Assembly (NCBI GenBank): GCA_002746645.1
Contig: PDPU01000024.1
Coordinates: forward strand, 62,001 to 126,000
DNA: 64,000 bases
DNA from: Gammaproteobacteria bacterium
Lineage (GTDB): Bacteria > Pseudomonadota > Gammaproteobacteria > Granulosicoccales > Granulosicoccaceae
Reading direction: 5' to 3'
The translations under genes and the position numbers were made by a program. The notes beneath the pieces are model-generated. The model saw only the letters and a list, made by a program, of their open reading frames with translations. It ran no database searches and was not told the DNA's origin. Below, in pieces: positions 45,127 to 54,066 of the stretch (the stretch's first letter is position 1; each line of letters opens with the position of its first letter).

Positions 45127-46502
45127 TGCTCGAACACGCGTATTTCGACAATGCGGCCACGACCTGGCCGAAACCTGAATGCGTCCATGGCTTTGCCGAC
45201 CGCTTCTACCGCTCCCATGGGGTGAATCCGGGCCGTAGTGGCAGTCTGCTCGCGGCCGAAGCGGCCGAGATGATCGAACTCACCCGCCGGCAACTTGCGG
45301 CCTGTGTCGGGTATCACGGCAACCCGGCCCGGGTGGTGTTCACGTTCAACGGCACCGATGCCCTCAACATGGCCATCAACGGCAGCGTCAATGACGGTGA
45401 CCACATCGTGGCAACACGGCTCGAGCACAATGCCGTGCGTCGGGTGCTGCATCACCTCGAACGCGACCGAGGCATCTCGGTAACCTATGTGTCGGCGTCG
45501 GACGATGGCCGTGTCGCGCCGGACCACATCGAAGCGGCGCTGCGACCCGACACGACACTGATCGTGTTCACGCATGCATCCAACGTAACAGGCCTTGTGC
45601 AGCCACTTGCCGAGATCGCACAAGTGGCACGTGCGCGAGGTGTCAGGCTCGTTGTCGATGCGGCGCAGACTGCCGGGGTGTCGAAAATCGATCTGGCGCA
45701 ACTCGAGGGAGTGAGCGCACTTGCCATGCCGAGCCACAAGGGACTGCTTGGCCCGATGGGCGCGGGTGTTCTGGTGGTTGCCGAGCACGTCGAACTCGTT
45801 CCCCTGCGCGTCGGTGGCACTGGCACCGAATCCGTATCGCGGTTTCAGCCGGAAGACTATCCGCATCGGCTCGAAGCCGGCACCCTGCCGCTGCCCGCGA
45901 TTGCCGGGCTGCATGCCGCGCAAGCCTGGTTGGCCGAACTCGGGGGCCGCATCGAAGGTGCCGAAGGTGTTGTCACCGAGGGGGCCGTCACCGGGTCCGG
46001 GCAACTCGGAAGACCGGTTGTCGACCAGGCCTGGCAGGTAGCTGACACTGCCGAATGGCGTTTGATCGAACCTTCGTTGCCGTTGTCGTTGCCCGATTTC
46101 GATGCGGCCGTTCACGCGCGCCGGACCCGCCGGGCAATCGAAGCGATCCACACACGAGAACTCGCACTTCTTGCACGAATCGAGGCCCGACTGCGGCAAT
46201 CGCCCGCTGTCCGGCTGATCGGTGTCGACACGAACGATCGGCTTGTCGACGGCGCAGTGGAAAACGGACGTGTGGCGACCTTGAGTTTCGTGGTCGATGG
46301 CATGCTGACCTCGATGCTGGCCGACATGCTCGACGCGGATCACCATGTCATCGCGCGGGCGGGTTTGCATTGTGCACCGATGGTGCACGAGGACGCAGGC
46401 ATCGATCTCGAGGAAGGTGCGATCAGGCTTTCACCGGGTGCCTTCACGAGCGAGGCCGAGATCGAACAGCTTCTTGACGCGTTCGACGCAATACTGCCCT
46501 GA
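45126..46502 (+). CDS. Class V aminotransferase / cysteine-desulfurase-like PLP enzyme
   Basis: 458 residues. YFDNAATTWPKPECV and the PLP-binding SHKGLLGPMGAGVLVV with the Schiff-base Lys place it in the NifS/SufS-like fold, group of TIGR01977-type proteins. The late loop ARAGLHCAPMVHE has the Cys expected of desulfurases. Compared with the usual 380 residues there is an insertion of about 60 residues (nucleotides about 45940-46110) after LAELGG, reading GRIEGAEGVVTEGAVTGSG. It is coupled to the upstream ligase-like gene. Cysteine desulfurase or selenocysteine lyase activity is likely, the physiological role unknown. Confidence 0.84.
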   Translation: MLEHAYFDNAATTWPKPECVHGFADRFYRSHGVNPGRSGSLLAAEAAEMIELTRRQLAACVGYHGNPARVVFTFNGTDALNMAINGSVNDGDHIVATRLEHNAVRRVLHHLERDRGISVTYVSASDDGRVAPDHIEAALRPDTTLIVFTHASNVTGLVQPLAEIAQVARARGVRLVVDAAQTAGVSKIDLAQLEGVSALAMPSHKGLLGPMGAGVLVVAEHVELVPLRVGGTGTESVSRFQPEDYPHRLEAGTLPLPAIAGLHAAQAWLAELGGRIEGAEGVVTEGAVTGSGQLGRPVVDQAWQVADTAEWRLIEPSLPLSLPDFDAAVHARRTRRAIEAIHTRELALLARIEARLRQSPAVRLIGVDTNDRLVDGAVENGRVATLSFVVDGMLTSMLADMLDADHHVIARAGLHCAPMVHEDAGIDLEEGAIRLSPGAFTSEAEIEQLLDAFDAILP

Positions 46503-46512
46503 GTGGGGGCGA

Positions 46513-47067
46513 TCAGATGCGGATCTCGCCACGATCGATCAGCAGTTGTGCCTTCATGAGAGTGGCCATGGCCAGTGCATCCGTGATCCTGCCGTCGAGC
46601 ACCATCTGCACGGCATCGGCCAGCGGCAGGCGCCGCAATTCGAGCAACTCGGTGTCGTCGGGTGCTGCTTCGCCGTGCAGCAGATCCTGGGCAATGAAGC
46701 TGTGAGCGACTTCGTCGGTAACGGAATTCGAGGTGTGCAGATCAAGAAGCGCCGTCCAGCGCCGTGCCACGAGTCCTGTCTCCTCGACGAGTTCGCGCTG
46801 TGCAGCGGCGAGCGGTGATTCGTTCAGCGGTGCGCCGCCTTCGGGTATTTCCCAGCTGTAGCTGTCAAGAGTGTAGCGGTGCTGGCCCACGAGCCAGGTG
46901 TGGCCATCGGCATCAATGGGCAGAATGCCGATGGCCCGGTTTCTGAAACTCACGAGACCGTAGATCCCGTGCTTGCCTGTCGGAGCCGTGACTTCCCGAT
47001 GTGAAACCTCGATCCAGGGGTTTTCGTAGACTGTCCTGCTGGTGCGCGTGACCCAGCGACGGTTCAT
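46513..47067 (-). CDS. Nudix hydrolase (ADP-ribose pyrophosphatase-like)
   Basis: 184 residues from ATG 47065-47067; a TTG at 47085 in frame is possible. The Nudix box is complete: GGAPLNESPLAAAQRE followed by LVEETGL (G-x5-E-x7-RE-U-x-EE-x-GU). YSWEIPEGG before it and the length point to the ADP-sugar pyrophosphatase group that clears ADP-ribose and related sugars. It is convergent with the aminotransferase gene (10 bases apart). Confidence 0.9.
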   Translation of the reverse strand: MNRRWVTRTSRTVYENPWIEVSHREVTAPTGKHGIYGLVSFRNRAIGILPIDADGHTWLVGQHRYTLDSYSWEIPEGGAPLNESPLAAAQRELVEETGLVARRWTALLDLHTSNSVTDEVAHSFIAQDLLHGEAAPDDTELLELRRLPLADAVQMVLDGRITDALAMATLMKAQLLIDRGEIRI

Positions 47068-47106
47068 CGATTCGGAATCTTTCAACGGCGAAAGTCACAT
47101 GACACT

Positions 47107-48942
47107 TCAGAAAGTGTCGCCAAGAACGTTGGTCCAGTAGGTGCCGTAATCGCTGCCGGCATCCTCGACGCAATCGACGGCGACTTCGGTGAAATCCGGA
47201 TTCATCAGGTTGCGGCAGTGCCCCGCACTGGCGAGCCAACCATCGACTGCTTCCTTGGCCGACCGTTGGCCAGCAGCGATGTTCTCGCCCACAGTGCGCC
47301 AGACATACCCACTTTGCGTCGCACGATCAGCAACCGACAAACCATCGGAACCGATATGGTTGAAGAAGTTGTGCGTCGCCATGTCGAGTGAATGTTCGCG
47401 GGCTGCCTGCATCAGTTGCATGTTCCAGGTCAGAGGTGTGGTAGCAGCGTGGAACTCTCCGCCACAGGAACGTCCCTCGGCGCGGGCTTCGTTGATCAGC
47501 TGCAACATGCGCTGTTTCATCATGGAATCGTCCGCCGAGCAACTCACCGTCACGTTCGCATCAGCCGAGGACGTGGAGTCATCGGTGTCGGTTTCGGTGT
47601 TACTACCGGAGTCGTTTCCGGTGTCAGTCCCGGTGTCGCTTGCCGTATCGCTTCCTGCGTTGTTGCCGGTATCGGTTTCTGTGTCGTTGCCGGAATCCGT
47701 TCCCTCGTTGTTGCCGGCGTCGGTGTCCGTGTTGTTGCCGGCGTCGGTACCTGCGTTGCTGCCGGTATCGGTACCTGCGTTGCTGTCGGTATCGGTTTCT
47801 GTGTTGTTGCCGGCGTCGGTGCCTGCGTTGTTGCCGGTGTCTGTGCTGCTGCCGGCGTTGCTTCCCGTGCTGCTGCCGGCATCGGTGCCTGTGTTGTTGC
47901 CAGCGTTGTTGCCGGTGCCGGTTCCTGCGTTGTTGTCGGTGTCTGTGCTGCTGCCGGCGTTGCTTCCCGTGCTGGTGGCATCGGTGCCCGCGTTGTTACC
48001 TGAGTCGGTGCCAGCGTTGTTGCCTGTGCCGGTACCTGCGTTGTTGCTGGCGTCGGTGCCCGTGTTGCTGCCGGCGTCGGTGCCCGTGTTGCTGCCGGCG
48101 TCTGTGCTGCTGCCGGCGTTGCTTCCCGTGCTGCTGGCATCGGTGCCCGCGTTGTTACCTGAGTCGGTGCCAGCGTTGTTGCCTGTGCCGGTACCTGCGT
48201 TGTTGCCGGCGTCGGTGCCCGTGTTGCTGCCGGCGTCGGTGCCAGCGTTGTTGCCGGTATCGTTACCTGCGTTGCTGCCGGCGTCGGTGCCAGCGTTGCT
48301 GCCGGCGTCGGTGCCTGCGTTGTTGCCGGAATCTGTTCCCGCGTTGTTACCTGTGCCGGTGCCAGCGTTGTTGCCGGTGCCGGTTCCTGCGTTGTTGTCG
48401 GTGCCCGTGTTGCTGCCGGCGTCGGTGCCAGCGTTGTTGCCGGTATCGTTACCTGCGTTGCTGCCGGCGTCGGTGCCTGCGTTGTTGCCTGTGCCGGTTC
48501 CTGCGTTGTTGCCGGTATCGGTGCCTGTGTTGCTGCCGGCGTCGGTGCCTGTGCTGCTGCCGGCGTCGGTGCCTGTGCTGCTGCCGGCGTTGCTTCCCGT
48601 GCTGCTGCCGGCATCGGTGCCTGTGCCGGTACCTGCGTTGCTACCGGCGTCGATTTCTGTGCTGCTACCGGCATTGCTTCCCGTGCTGCTGCCGGAGTCT
48701 GTTCCATTGCCGATGCCCGCGCCGACTCCAGTACCGGTTGTGATTTCGTTGTTCGTTGTGGCTTCACTCTCGGTGCCGGCTGCCGCCGGTGAAGCACCGC
48801 TGTCCGAGTCGATGACAAAAGCGGTTTCTTCACAGGCGCTGAGCGCCAATGTCAGAGAGAGCGTCAGCGTTATGGTGGTAACGGAAGGGAAGAGGTTTGT
48901 CGGCGAGTTTGGTGGTCTTGACGTGCCCTGTCTGAAAAGCAT
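47107..48942 (-). CDS. CAP/SCP-domain lipoprotein with a giant Gly/Thr/Asp/Asn/Ala repeat
   Basis: 611 residues. GGAG precedes the ATG. The signal peptide ends with lipobox LSAC at about residue 37. From about residue 85 to 455 the chain is an 8-residue repeat of the form NAGTDAGS with Asn/Ser, Ala/Thr and Asp/Gly swaps. The last 140 residues form a CAP domain: LQLINEARAEGRSCGG, WNMQLMQAAREHSLDMA, GENIAAGQRSAKEAVDGWL and AGHCRNLMNPDFTEVAVDC. The repeat would be a long flexible stalk lifting the CAP domain off the membrane. CAP proteins bind lipids or act in defence and adhesion; the role here is unknown. Confidence 0.85.
   Translation of the reverse strand: MLFRQGTSRPPNSPTNLFPSVTTITLTLSLTLALSACEETAFVIDSDSGASPAAAGTESEATTNNEITTGTGVGAGIGNGTDSGSSTGSNAGSSTEIDAGSNAGTGTGTDAGSSTGSNAGSSTGTDAGSSTGTDAGSNTGTDTGNNAGTGTGNNAGTDAGSNAGNDTGNNAGTDAGSNTGTDNNAGTGTGNNAGTGTGNNAGTDSGNNAGTDAGSNAGTDAGSNAGNDTGNNAGTDAGSNTGTDAGNNAGTGTGNNAGTDSGNNAGTDASSTGSNAGSSTDAGSNTGTDAGSNTGTDASNNAGTGTGNNAGTDSGNNAGTDATSTGSNAGSSTDTDNNAGTGTGNNAGNNTGTDAGSSTGSNAGSSTDTGNNAGTDAGNNTETDTDSNAGTDTGSNAGTDAGNNTDTDAGNNEGTDSGNDTETDTGNNAGSDTASDTGTDTGNDSGSNTETDTDDSTSSADANVTVSCSADDSMMKQRMLQLINEARAEGRSCGGEFHAATTPLTWNMQLMQAAREHSLDMATHNFFNHIGSDGLSVADRATQSGYVWRTVGENIAAGQRSAKEAVDGWLASAGHCRNLMNPDFTEVAVDCVEDAGSDYGTYWTNVLGDTF
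47590..48690. repeat. 24-bp degenerate tandem repeat in the CAP lipoprotein gene
   Basis: About 45 copies of a 24-base unit built from GTTGCCGGCGTCGGTGCC-like phrases (plus strand). Third-position and Asp/Gly, Ser/Asn swaps make units differ, but long blocks are duplicated, for instance the phrases around 47930-48010 and 48110-48190. The frame is kept throughout. Confidence 0.9.
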
Positions 48943-49051
48943 GCTGTACTCCGTGTATGCAAGGCGGCAGGCTGAGTTCGTTCAGGGTGCCGATCCGCCG
49001 AAAGTGGAATTCGGTTCTTTCTCGGTGGCTGAGAGGTAGCTGTTGGATTGT

Positions 49052-49963
49052 TCAGATCAAACCCTGCGCTCTCAGAAACGCGAGGCCGAGAGTGTAACTC
49101 AGGACACCGAAGGTCGTGGTTACGACGATGATTTCGGCAGCCAGTGCGCCGTGGCGTGTCAACTGCCGAGCCATGATATAGCTTGCTGAAGCTGTGGGTG
49201 AAGCGGACATTAAGAAAAGGATACCCAGGCTTTCCCCCGTGAGTCCTGCGGCAATGCCCAGTGAAACCAGTAGCAGCGGAGAGAGTATCAGTTTGAATAC
49301 CACCGCCAGACTCAGCGACATGAGATGCGTGGTCATGGAACGAAAACTGATGCTGGCACCGATGCACAACAACGCGGTCGGCAGGGTCATGGCACTGAGG
49401 TATTCACCGCTTCGTACCATCACGGTTGGCAGCTTGACACCGAGCAGCGATGCCATGATGCCGGCAAGAATGCCGAGCAGGATCGGGTTCAGGAGAATGT
49501 TGCGAAGGGCGCCTCGTGCGTTCAGTACCAGCACCGCGATGATATTGTAGGCGGTGGTGACGACGGCGATGTACATTGCTGCCAGTGACAGCGCCTCGTT
49601 GCCGTAGGTCGCAACCGCAAGCGCAAGGCCGACAATGGCAAGGTTGCCGCGGTAGCTGCCCTGAATGAAGACGCCGCGTTCGTCGTCGGGCACGAGATGG
49701 CGCACCACGAACAGAATTCCCACGAGGAGAAGTGTGCCGACCAGGCCGACGAGACTGAGGCGAAGGTCGACGGTTTCGGAGAGAGGTCTCCCGGTCATGG
49801 CGAGATACAACATCACCGGCATGGCCACGTTGAATACCAGTCGGTTGGCTTCGCCGATGAAGTGTTCACTGATGAGGCCGCTTTTGCGGGCCCCCCAACC
49901 GACGATCAGCAGCACCAGAACCGGGCCGGTGATGCCGAAGGCGAAGGTGAGTTGTTCAAGCAT
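49052..49963 (-). CDS. AEC-family (auxin efflux carrier-like) transporter
   Basis: 303 residues from ATG 49961-49963 (MLEQLTFAFGITGPVLVLLI); the longer frame to 50158 belongs to pqiA. About 10 helices; RKSGLISEHFIGEANRLVFN, FIQGSYRGNLAIVGLALAV and LILSPLLLVSLG are typical. AEC proteins move organic acids or amino acids across the inner membrane. Its start lies inside the end of pqiA (8-base overlap), so the two are co-expressed. Confidence 0.88.
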   Translation of the reverse strand: MLEQLTFAFGITGPVLVLLIVGWGARKSGLISEHFIGEANRLVFNVAMPVMLYLAMTGRPLSETVDLRLSLVGLVGTLLLVGILFVVRHLVPDDERGVFIQGSYRGNLAIVGLALAVATYGNEALSLAAMYIAVVTTAYNIIAVLVLNARGALRNILLNPILLGILAGIMASLLGVKLPTVMVRSGEYLSAMTLPTALLCIGASISFRSMTTHLMSLSLAVVFKLILSPLLLVSLGIAAGLTGESLGILFLMSASPTASASYIMARQLTRHGALAAEIIVVTTTFGVLSYTLGLAFLRAQGLI

Positions 49964-50573
49964 TCGAGACGGTGCGTCCGAGAAGCAGGCTGCCGAGTAT
50001 CGACAGCAGGCAGTAGCCGAGGAAGAACCAGAAGCCGTTGCCGAGCGTGGCCTTGAAGGCAACCAGGCTGTTGTCTCCGCCAAGTCCGTTGCCGCCGAGC
50101 CAGGCGAGAAAGATGGCGATGACGAACACATCGGCCATCGACCATTTGCTCGAGACATCGGCTGTCTTGATCAGTACTCCGCGCCAGCGCGCGGCCGGAG
50201 GCAGACTCGCTGTCAGCAGCAACAGCAGTTTTACCGACGGAACGCCCACGCTGAAGAATACGATCAGCACCGCCACGAGCTGGTTGCCACTCGTGAACAG
50301 CTCGCGTGCGGCACCGAGAATGCTGTTTTCCCCGGCAAAGGCGCGCACCGTGCCGTCCACCTCGATACGATCGATGAGCATTTTTCCGAACCGGGCCATG
50401 ATGGGCGCATCGTCGCGGTTCTCGACAAGAATCCCGCGCCCGACTGCGACCAGTTCGCTCTTCTCGATGTCGCCCTCGATGGTCAGCATCGGTTCGGTCA
50501 GTCCGAGAGGCAGTGCCGCGTAGGCGGTGAACAACACGAGGATTGCTGCAATCAGGGTGAGCTTCGTTGGCAT
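49956..50573 (-). CDS. pqiA: Paraquat-inducible protein A family (single PqiA domain)
   Basis: 205 residues, half the size of E. coli PqiA, with one PqiA domain. Helices at about 5-22, 100-120, 145-165 and 180-200; VSSKWSMADVFVIAIFLAWL is the family hallmark. PqiA works in the inner membrane with MCE-domain PqiB in lipid transport and envelope-stress resistance. No pqiB or pqiC lies here; the overlapping neighbour is an AEC transporter instead. Confidence 0.85.
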   Translation of the reverse strand: MPTKLTLIAAILVLFTAYAALPLGLTEPMLTIEGDIEKSELVAVGRGILVENRDDAPIMARFGKMLIDRIEVDGTVRAFAGENSILGAARELFTSGNQLVAVLIVFFSVGVPSVKLLLLLTASLPPAARWRGVLIKTADVSSKWSMADVFVIAIFLAWLGGNGLGGDNSLVAFKATLGNGFWFFLGYCLLSILGSLLLGRTVSNA

Positions 50574-50642
50574 GTATGTGATCAGGACTCTTGCGGCGAC
50601 GAGCTGTTTCGGCGGCGAGTTTTTGACGGCTGGTGGCGATCG

Positions 50643-51965
50643 TCAGGTATCGGCTGGCGTCTTTGCCGGACTGGTCGTGGGGTGCTTTCCGCCTGACCGT
50701 TCCCTGCCGGAGCGCGCTGTGAGATCCGGTTCTTCGACCTTGCCGAGAAACCACATGCCGATGAGAAACAGCACGATCACCGACAGGATACCGATGCGCG
50801 AGCTGTGCGTTGTGGCTGCGACCACGCCGACAAGGAGTGGTCCGAGCACCGCGGCGGCCTTGCCGAGCATGTTGAGGAAACCGAAGTACTCGCCCTGCTG
50901 TTCGACGGGAATCAGCTGGCTGAAGAGTGCACGGCTCAGCGACTGCACGCCGCCCTGCACCAGACCGAGACAGCAGGCGAGGGCGTGGAAATGCAGGCTC
51001 GTGCTCATGAAGGCCGCGGCAACGGTGGCAATGACATATACCCAGAGGCCGATCCACAGGCCACGCCGCGTCCCGATGTGATCGGCAAGTCGGCCGAAGA
51101 CGATGGTGCAGGGGAAGCCGATGAACTGTACCAGCAACAGTGCCGTGATGAGGCTGTTGGCAGGCAGTCCGATGGCCATGCCGTAGTCGACTGCCATGCG
51201 GATGATGGTAGCCACACCGTCGATGTAGAACCAGTAGGCAATCAGGAACAGCCACAGGTTGCGATGCCTGCGTGCATCACGGAGCGTGGAAAGCACCTGA
51301 CGGAAACTGCCGCCGATGTGGGCTCGCCGTCGCGCAGTGGTAAGGCTGGCCGGCAGCCGGGCCGTTGCCAGCGGCAGCGCGAACACGGCCCACCACAGAG
51401 ATACCATGACGAAAGACACCTTCACGGCTGCGGCTGCATCGGCAAGGCCGAACCAGGTGGGTTTGAGGGTCATGGTCACGTTGATGGCGAACAGCAGACC
51501 ACCGCCGAGGTAGCCGAGCGAATAGCCGAGTGCCGAGACGCGGTTTCGCTGCTCGGGGGTGGTGAGTCCGGGCAGCATGCCGTCATAGAAGACGTTGGCA
51601 CCCGAAAAGCCGATGAAGGCCAGTATGTAGAGAAGGATGGCCCACGGCCACTGACCGGCATCGACGAGACAGAGTGCGGCGGTGGCGAGCATGCCGAAAC
51701 CGGCAAAGGAAAGGAGCAGGCGTCTGTAGTTGCCACCGGCGTCGGCAAGTGCGCCGAGGAGCGGTGCCAGTACCATGATCAGAAAGCTTGCGGTGGCGTT
51801 GCCGAGACCGAGCCAGAAGGTACTGGTGGTGACCGCGCTGTCGCCACTCCAGTACTGCTTGAAGAAGAGCGGAAAGAAGCCGGCCATCACGGTGGTGGCG
51901 AAGGCCGAATTGGCCCAGTCGTAGAACGCCCAGCGCCAGTGGTTCCGGCGTGAATCATTGTTCAT
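50643..51965 (-). CDS. MFS transporter, UMF1 family
   Basis: 440 residues from ATG 51963-51965, with GAGGAC upstream; the open frame extends to 52067 without support. WRWAFYDWANSAFATTVMAG is the UMF1/Atg22-like N-terminal signature. About 12 helices, with the MFS loop FGRLADHIGTRRGLWIG. Substrates of bacterial members are not established. It is followed on the same strand by pqiA 69 bases later. Confidence 0.88.
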   Translation of the reverse strand: MNNDSRRNHWRWAFYDWANSAFATTVMAGFFPLFFKQYWSGDSAVTTSTFWLGLGNATASFLIMVLAPLLGALADAGGNYRRLLLSFAGFGMLATAALCLVDAGQWPWAILLYILAFIGFSGANVFYDGMLPGLTTPEQRNRVSALGYSLGYLGGGLLFAINVTMTLKPTWFGLADAAAAVKVSFVMVSLWWAVFALPLATARLPASLTTARRRAHIGGSFRQVLSTLRDARRHRNLWLFLIAYWFYIDGVATIIRMAVDYGMAIGLPANSLITALLLVQFIGFPCTIVFGRLADHIGTRRGLWIGLWVYVIATVAAAFMSTSLHFHALACCLGLVQGGVQSLSRALFSQLIPVEQQGEYFGFLNMLGKAAAVLGPLLVGVVAATTHSSRIGILSVIVLFLIGMWFLGKVEEPDLTARSGRERSGGKHPTTSPAKTPADT

Positions 51966-52206
51966 TGTCCGGTCCTCGGGCTCTCTGGTATCGGTGACCA
52001 TGGCGTTTCCGGCGCTTGCAGAACTGCCGGAAACGGACATCAGACCAGCTTCACGGATCCGCCGCAACCATCACGGTTTCGAGTCGCAACCATCGGTGGT
52101 AGCCTGATACAATCAGCGGTTGAGCGTTACCCTGCGAGCGCCTTGCGGCAGTTCATTTCGATAAAGTGGCAGGTGCGCCAGACACTTCTTGGAGACAGTC
52201 AACCCA

Positions 52207-53190
52207 ATGATTTCCGACAGCGACAGTTACATGCCGAGAATGATGGGCCTGGTGAGCGGCGCACTTGTCGTGCTGGCACTGCTCGCCGGACTCACCGCCA
52301 GCATCCTCAAGGAGGATGTCTTCGATGCCAGTGTGAGTGCCCAGCTTCAGCGTATCCAGCCGGTGGCCGATGTGCGCACTTCGGCCGACGACCTTCCCGG
52401 TGCCCAGCCCGTGGCCGCGAGTGATGCGTCGGCCGAGCCGGTGGCCGCGGCCGAGATCGTCGCTTCCACCTGCAGCGCCTGCCATGAGGCAGGTGTCGCC
52501 GGTGCGCCGGTCATCGGTGATGAAGCGGAATGGGCGAAGCGGCGTGAAGCCGGTCTCGATGCGCTTCTCTCCAGCGTCATCGACGGCAAGGGCGCCATGC
52601 CTGCACGCGCCGGTAGCTCCTTCAGCGACGATGAACTGCGTTCCGCCGTTCAGCATCTCGCCATGTTCGAAGTGGTCGAGGAGGCCGCCGCCGGAGCGTC
52701 TGCTGCCGAAACGTCGGCCGAAGGAGCCGATGCAGCAGCCGACGGCGCCAGCGACGCGGCAGGTGAGGGTGCCGCCGAAGGCGCGACTGATGGCGCGGCA
52801 CCCGCTACCGACGGCGATGCCTCTGTCGAGCATGAGGCCGAGAGCGTAGCCGACACCGGCGAACCCGCTGCCTCGGAGGTCGACGTTGCGTCCGCCGCGA
52901 CATCATCCGCAGCTGTTGCCGGCACTACCGTTGCCGAATTTGCCTCGGCTGACGTTCCCGACGAAGTCAAGAGCGTGGTCGATACTGCCTGCGCGGCCTG
53001 CCACATTGCAGGTGTTGCCGGTGCTCCGAAATTCGGTGATACCGCTGCCTGGAACGAGCGCCTCGCCAAGGGGGTCGATGCCGTGTTGCAGACGGCGGTT
53101 GCGGGCAAGGGCGCCATGCCGGCGCGCGGTGGTTCATCGCTCGACGATGAAGAACTCGCTTCGGCCATTCAGTACATGCTCACGAAGTAA
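52207..53190 (+). CDS. Di-heme cytochrome c5-family protein
   Basis: 327 residues from ATG 52207, with GGAGAC at 52191-52196. One N-terminal membrane anchor (GLVSGALVVLALLAGLTASI), then two cytochrome c5-like domains. Heme sites CSACH (about residue 90) and CAACH (about 260) each have a matching axial Met in GKGAMPARAG and GKGAMPARGG. The domains are joined by an Ala/Glu/Asp/Gly-rich linker of about 90 residues. It carries electrons at the periplasmic face of the inner membrane. It is followed by rhodanese and glutaredoxin genes with short spacing. Confidence 0.9.
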   Translation: MISDSDSYMPRMMGLVSGALVVLALLAGLTASILKEDVFDASVSAQLQRIQPVADVRTSADDLPGAQPVAASDASAEPVAAAEIVASTCSACHEAGVAGAPVIGDEAEWAKRREAGLDALLSSVIDGKGAMPARAGSSFSDDELRSAVQHLAMFEVVEEAAAGASAAETSAEGADAAADGASDAAGEGAAEGATDGAAPATDGDASVEHEAESVADTGEPAASEVDVASAATSSAAVAGTTVAEFASADVPDEVKSVVDTACAACHIAGVAGAPKFGDTAAWNERLAKGVDAVLQTAVAGKGAMPARGGSSLDDEELASAIQYMLTK

Positions 53191-53215
53191 CCGAACCAGG
53201 AACCGGCAGTCCGCG

Positions 53216-53644
53216 ATGGCCCAGCTTTTCGAATTCATGGGCAACCACACCCTCATGGTGGTTGCCTTCTTCAGCCTGCTCGGCATGATCATCTATACCG
53301 AGTACCAGCGCATTGCCGGTGGCACGGCCCCCTTGTCGCCACTCGCACTCACACGACTCATGAACGAAGACGCCGATACTCTCGTACTGGATGTGCGGGG
53401 CGAGTCGGAGTTCGAGCAGGGGCACATCCTGAACGCGCGCAACTTTCCGGTGAACAAGCTCGATCAGCGTCTGCACGAAATCGAGAAGTTCAAGGATCGC
53501 AATGTCGTGATCTACTGTGAAAGCGGCATGCGCGCCAATCGTGCCGCGGCGCGTCTGAAACGGGAAGGCTTCGGCAAGTTGCACAACCTTGTCGGGGGGA
53601 TGGTGGCCTGGGAGAAGGCCAACCTGCCCGTTGTCACCTCGTGA
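53216..53644 (+). CDS. Membrane-anchored rhodanese-like protein (YibN-type)
   Basis: 142 residues. A membrane helix (HTLMVVAFFSLLGMIIYTEY) is followed by a rhodanese domain. The active-site loop is VIYCESGMRANRAAARL with the catalytic Cys, preceded by LVLDVRGESEFEQGHI. This is the YibN arrangement, a gene usually found ahead of grxC and secB in gammaproteobacteria. It may transfer sulfane sulfur. AGGAA precedes ATG 53216. The TGA overlaps the next GTG. Confidence 0.9.
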   Translation: MAQLFEFMGNHTLMVVAFFSLLGMIIYTEYQRIAGGTAPLSPLALTRLMNEDADTLVLDVRGESEFEQGHILNARNFPVNKLDQRLHEIEKFKDRNVVIYCESGMRANRAAARLKREGFGKLHNLVGGMVAWEKANLPVVTS

Positions 53645-53976
53645 ACATCTTTGGTCACCGCATCGGCTCTGCCGGTTCTGACGACAGGAAACCAGCGGGT
53701 CCGACCGAGGGCAGGATCATCGTCTACTCTTCCGTCATCTGCGGTTTCTGTCGTGCGGCGCGCCGGCTGCTCGATCAGAAGGGTTGGGACTACACTGTCC
53801 TCGGTGTCGATGGCAATGCCGGACGCCGCCGCGAGATGATGGACCTCAGCGGAGGTCATACCGTGCCACAGATCTTCTTCGGGCAGCACCACATCGGTGG
53901 CTTTGACGACATCGCCGCACTCGAGGCTGCCGGTGAACTGGACGCGCTGTACGATGAGTACATCAAAGGCGCATGA
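53641..53976 (+). CDS. grxC: Glutaredoxin (GrxC position) with CGFC active site
   Basis: 111 residues from GTG 53641 in a GTGA overlap with the rhodanese gene. The thioredoxin fold shows IIVYSSVICGFCRAARRLLD, cis-Pro in HTVPQIFFGQ and IGGFDDIAALEAAGELDALY. The active site is CGFC, where GrxC enzymes have CPYC. That may shift the redox potential, and sites without Pro also occur in Fe-S-binding glutaredoxins. There is an extra 20-residue N-terminus. Gene order with secB supports the GrxC role. Confidence 0.88.
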   Translation: MNIFGHRIGSAGSDDRKPAGPTEGRIIVYSSVICGFCRAARRLLDQKGWDYTVLGVDGNAGRRREMMDLSGGHTVPQIFFGQHHIGGFDDIAALEAAGELDALYDEYIKGA

Positions 53977-54066
53977 TGGCGTTGTTGCTTTCTCACGTAC
54001 AACATCCCTGTTCCGGTCTAAGTATCCCGATCATCCGTATTTTCAGCGAACATCCGAACACAACCC

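Noticed and set aside
45042..46388. 448-codon minus-strand open frame opposite the class V aminotransferase gene
   Set aside because: Antisense shadow; no recognisable domain, while the plus-strand gene has PLP and Cys motifs.
47590..48690. Possible CRISPR array (many short repeats)
   Set aside because: Units are contiguous, coding and degenerate with no unique spacers; the same applies to 35176-35430 and 56461-56540.
47189..49039. 616-codon plus-strand frame of Leu/Pro/Val/Ser repeats opposite the CAP lipoprotein
   Set aside because: It mirrors the 24-bp repeat array; the minus-strand frame has a signal peptide and a CAP domain.
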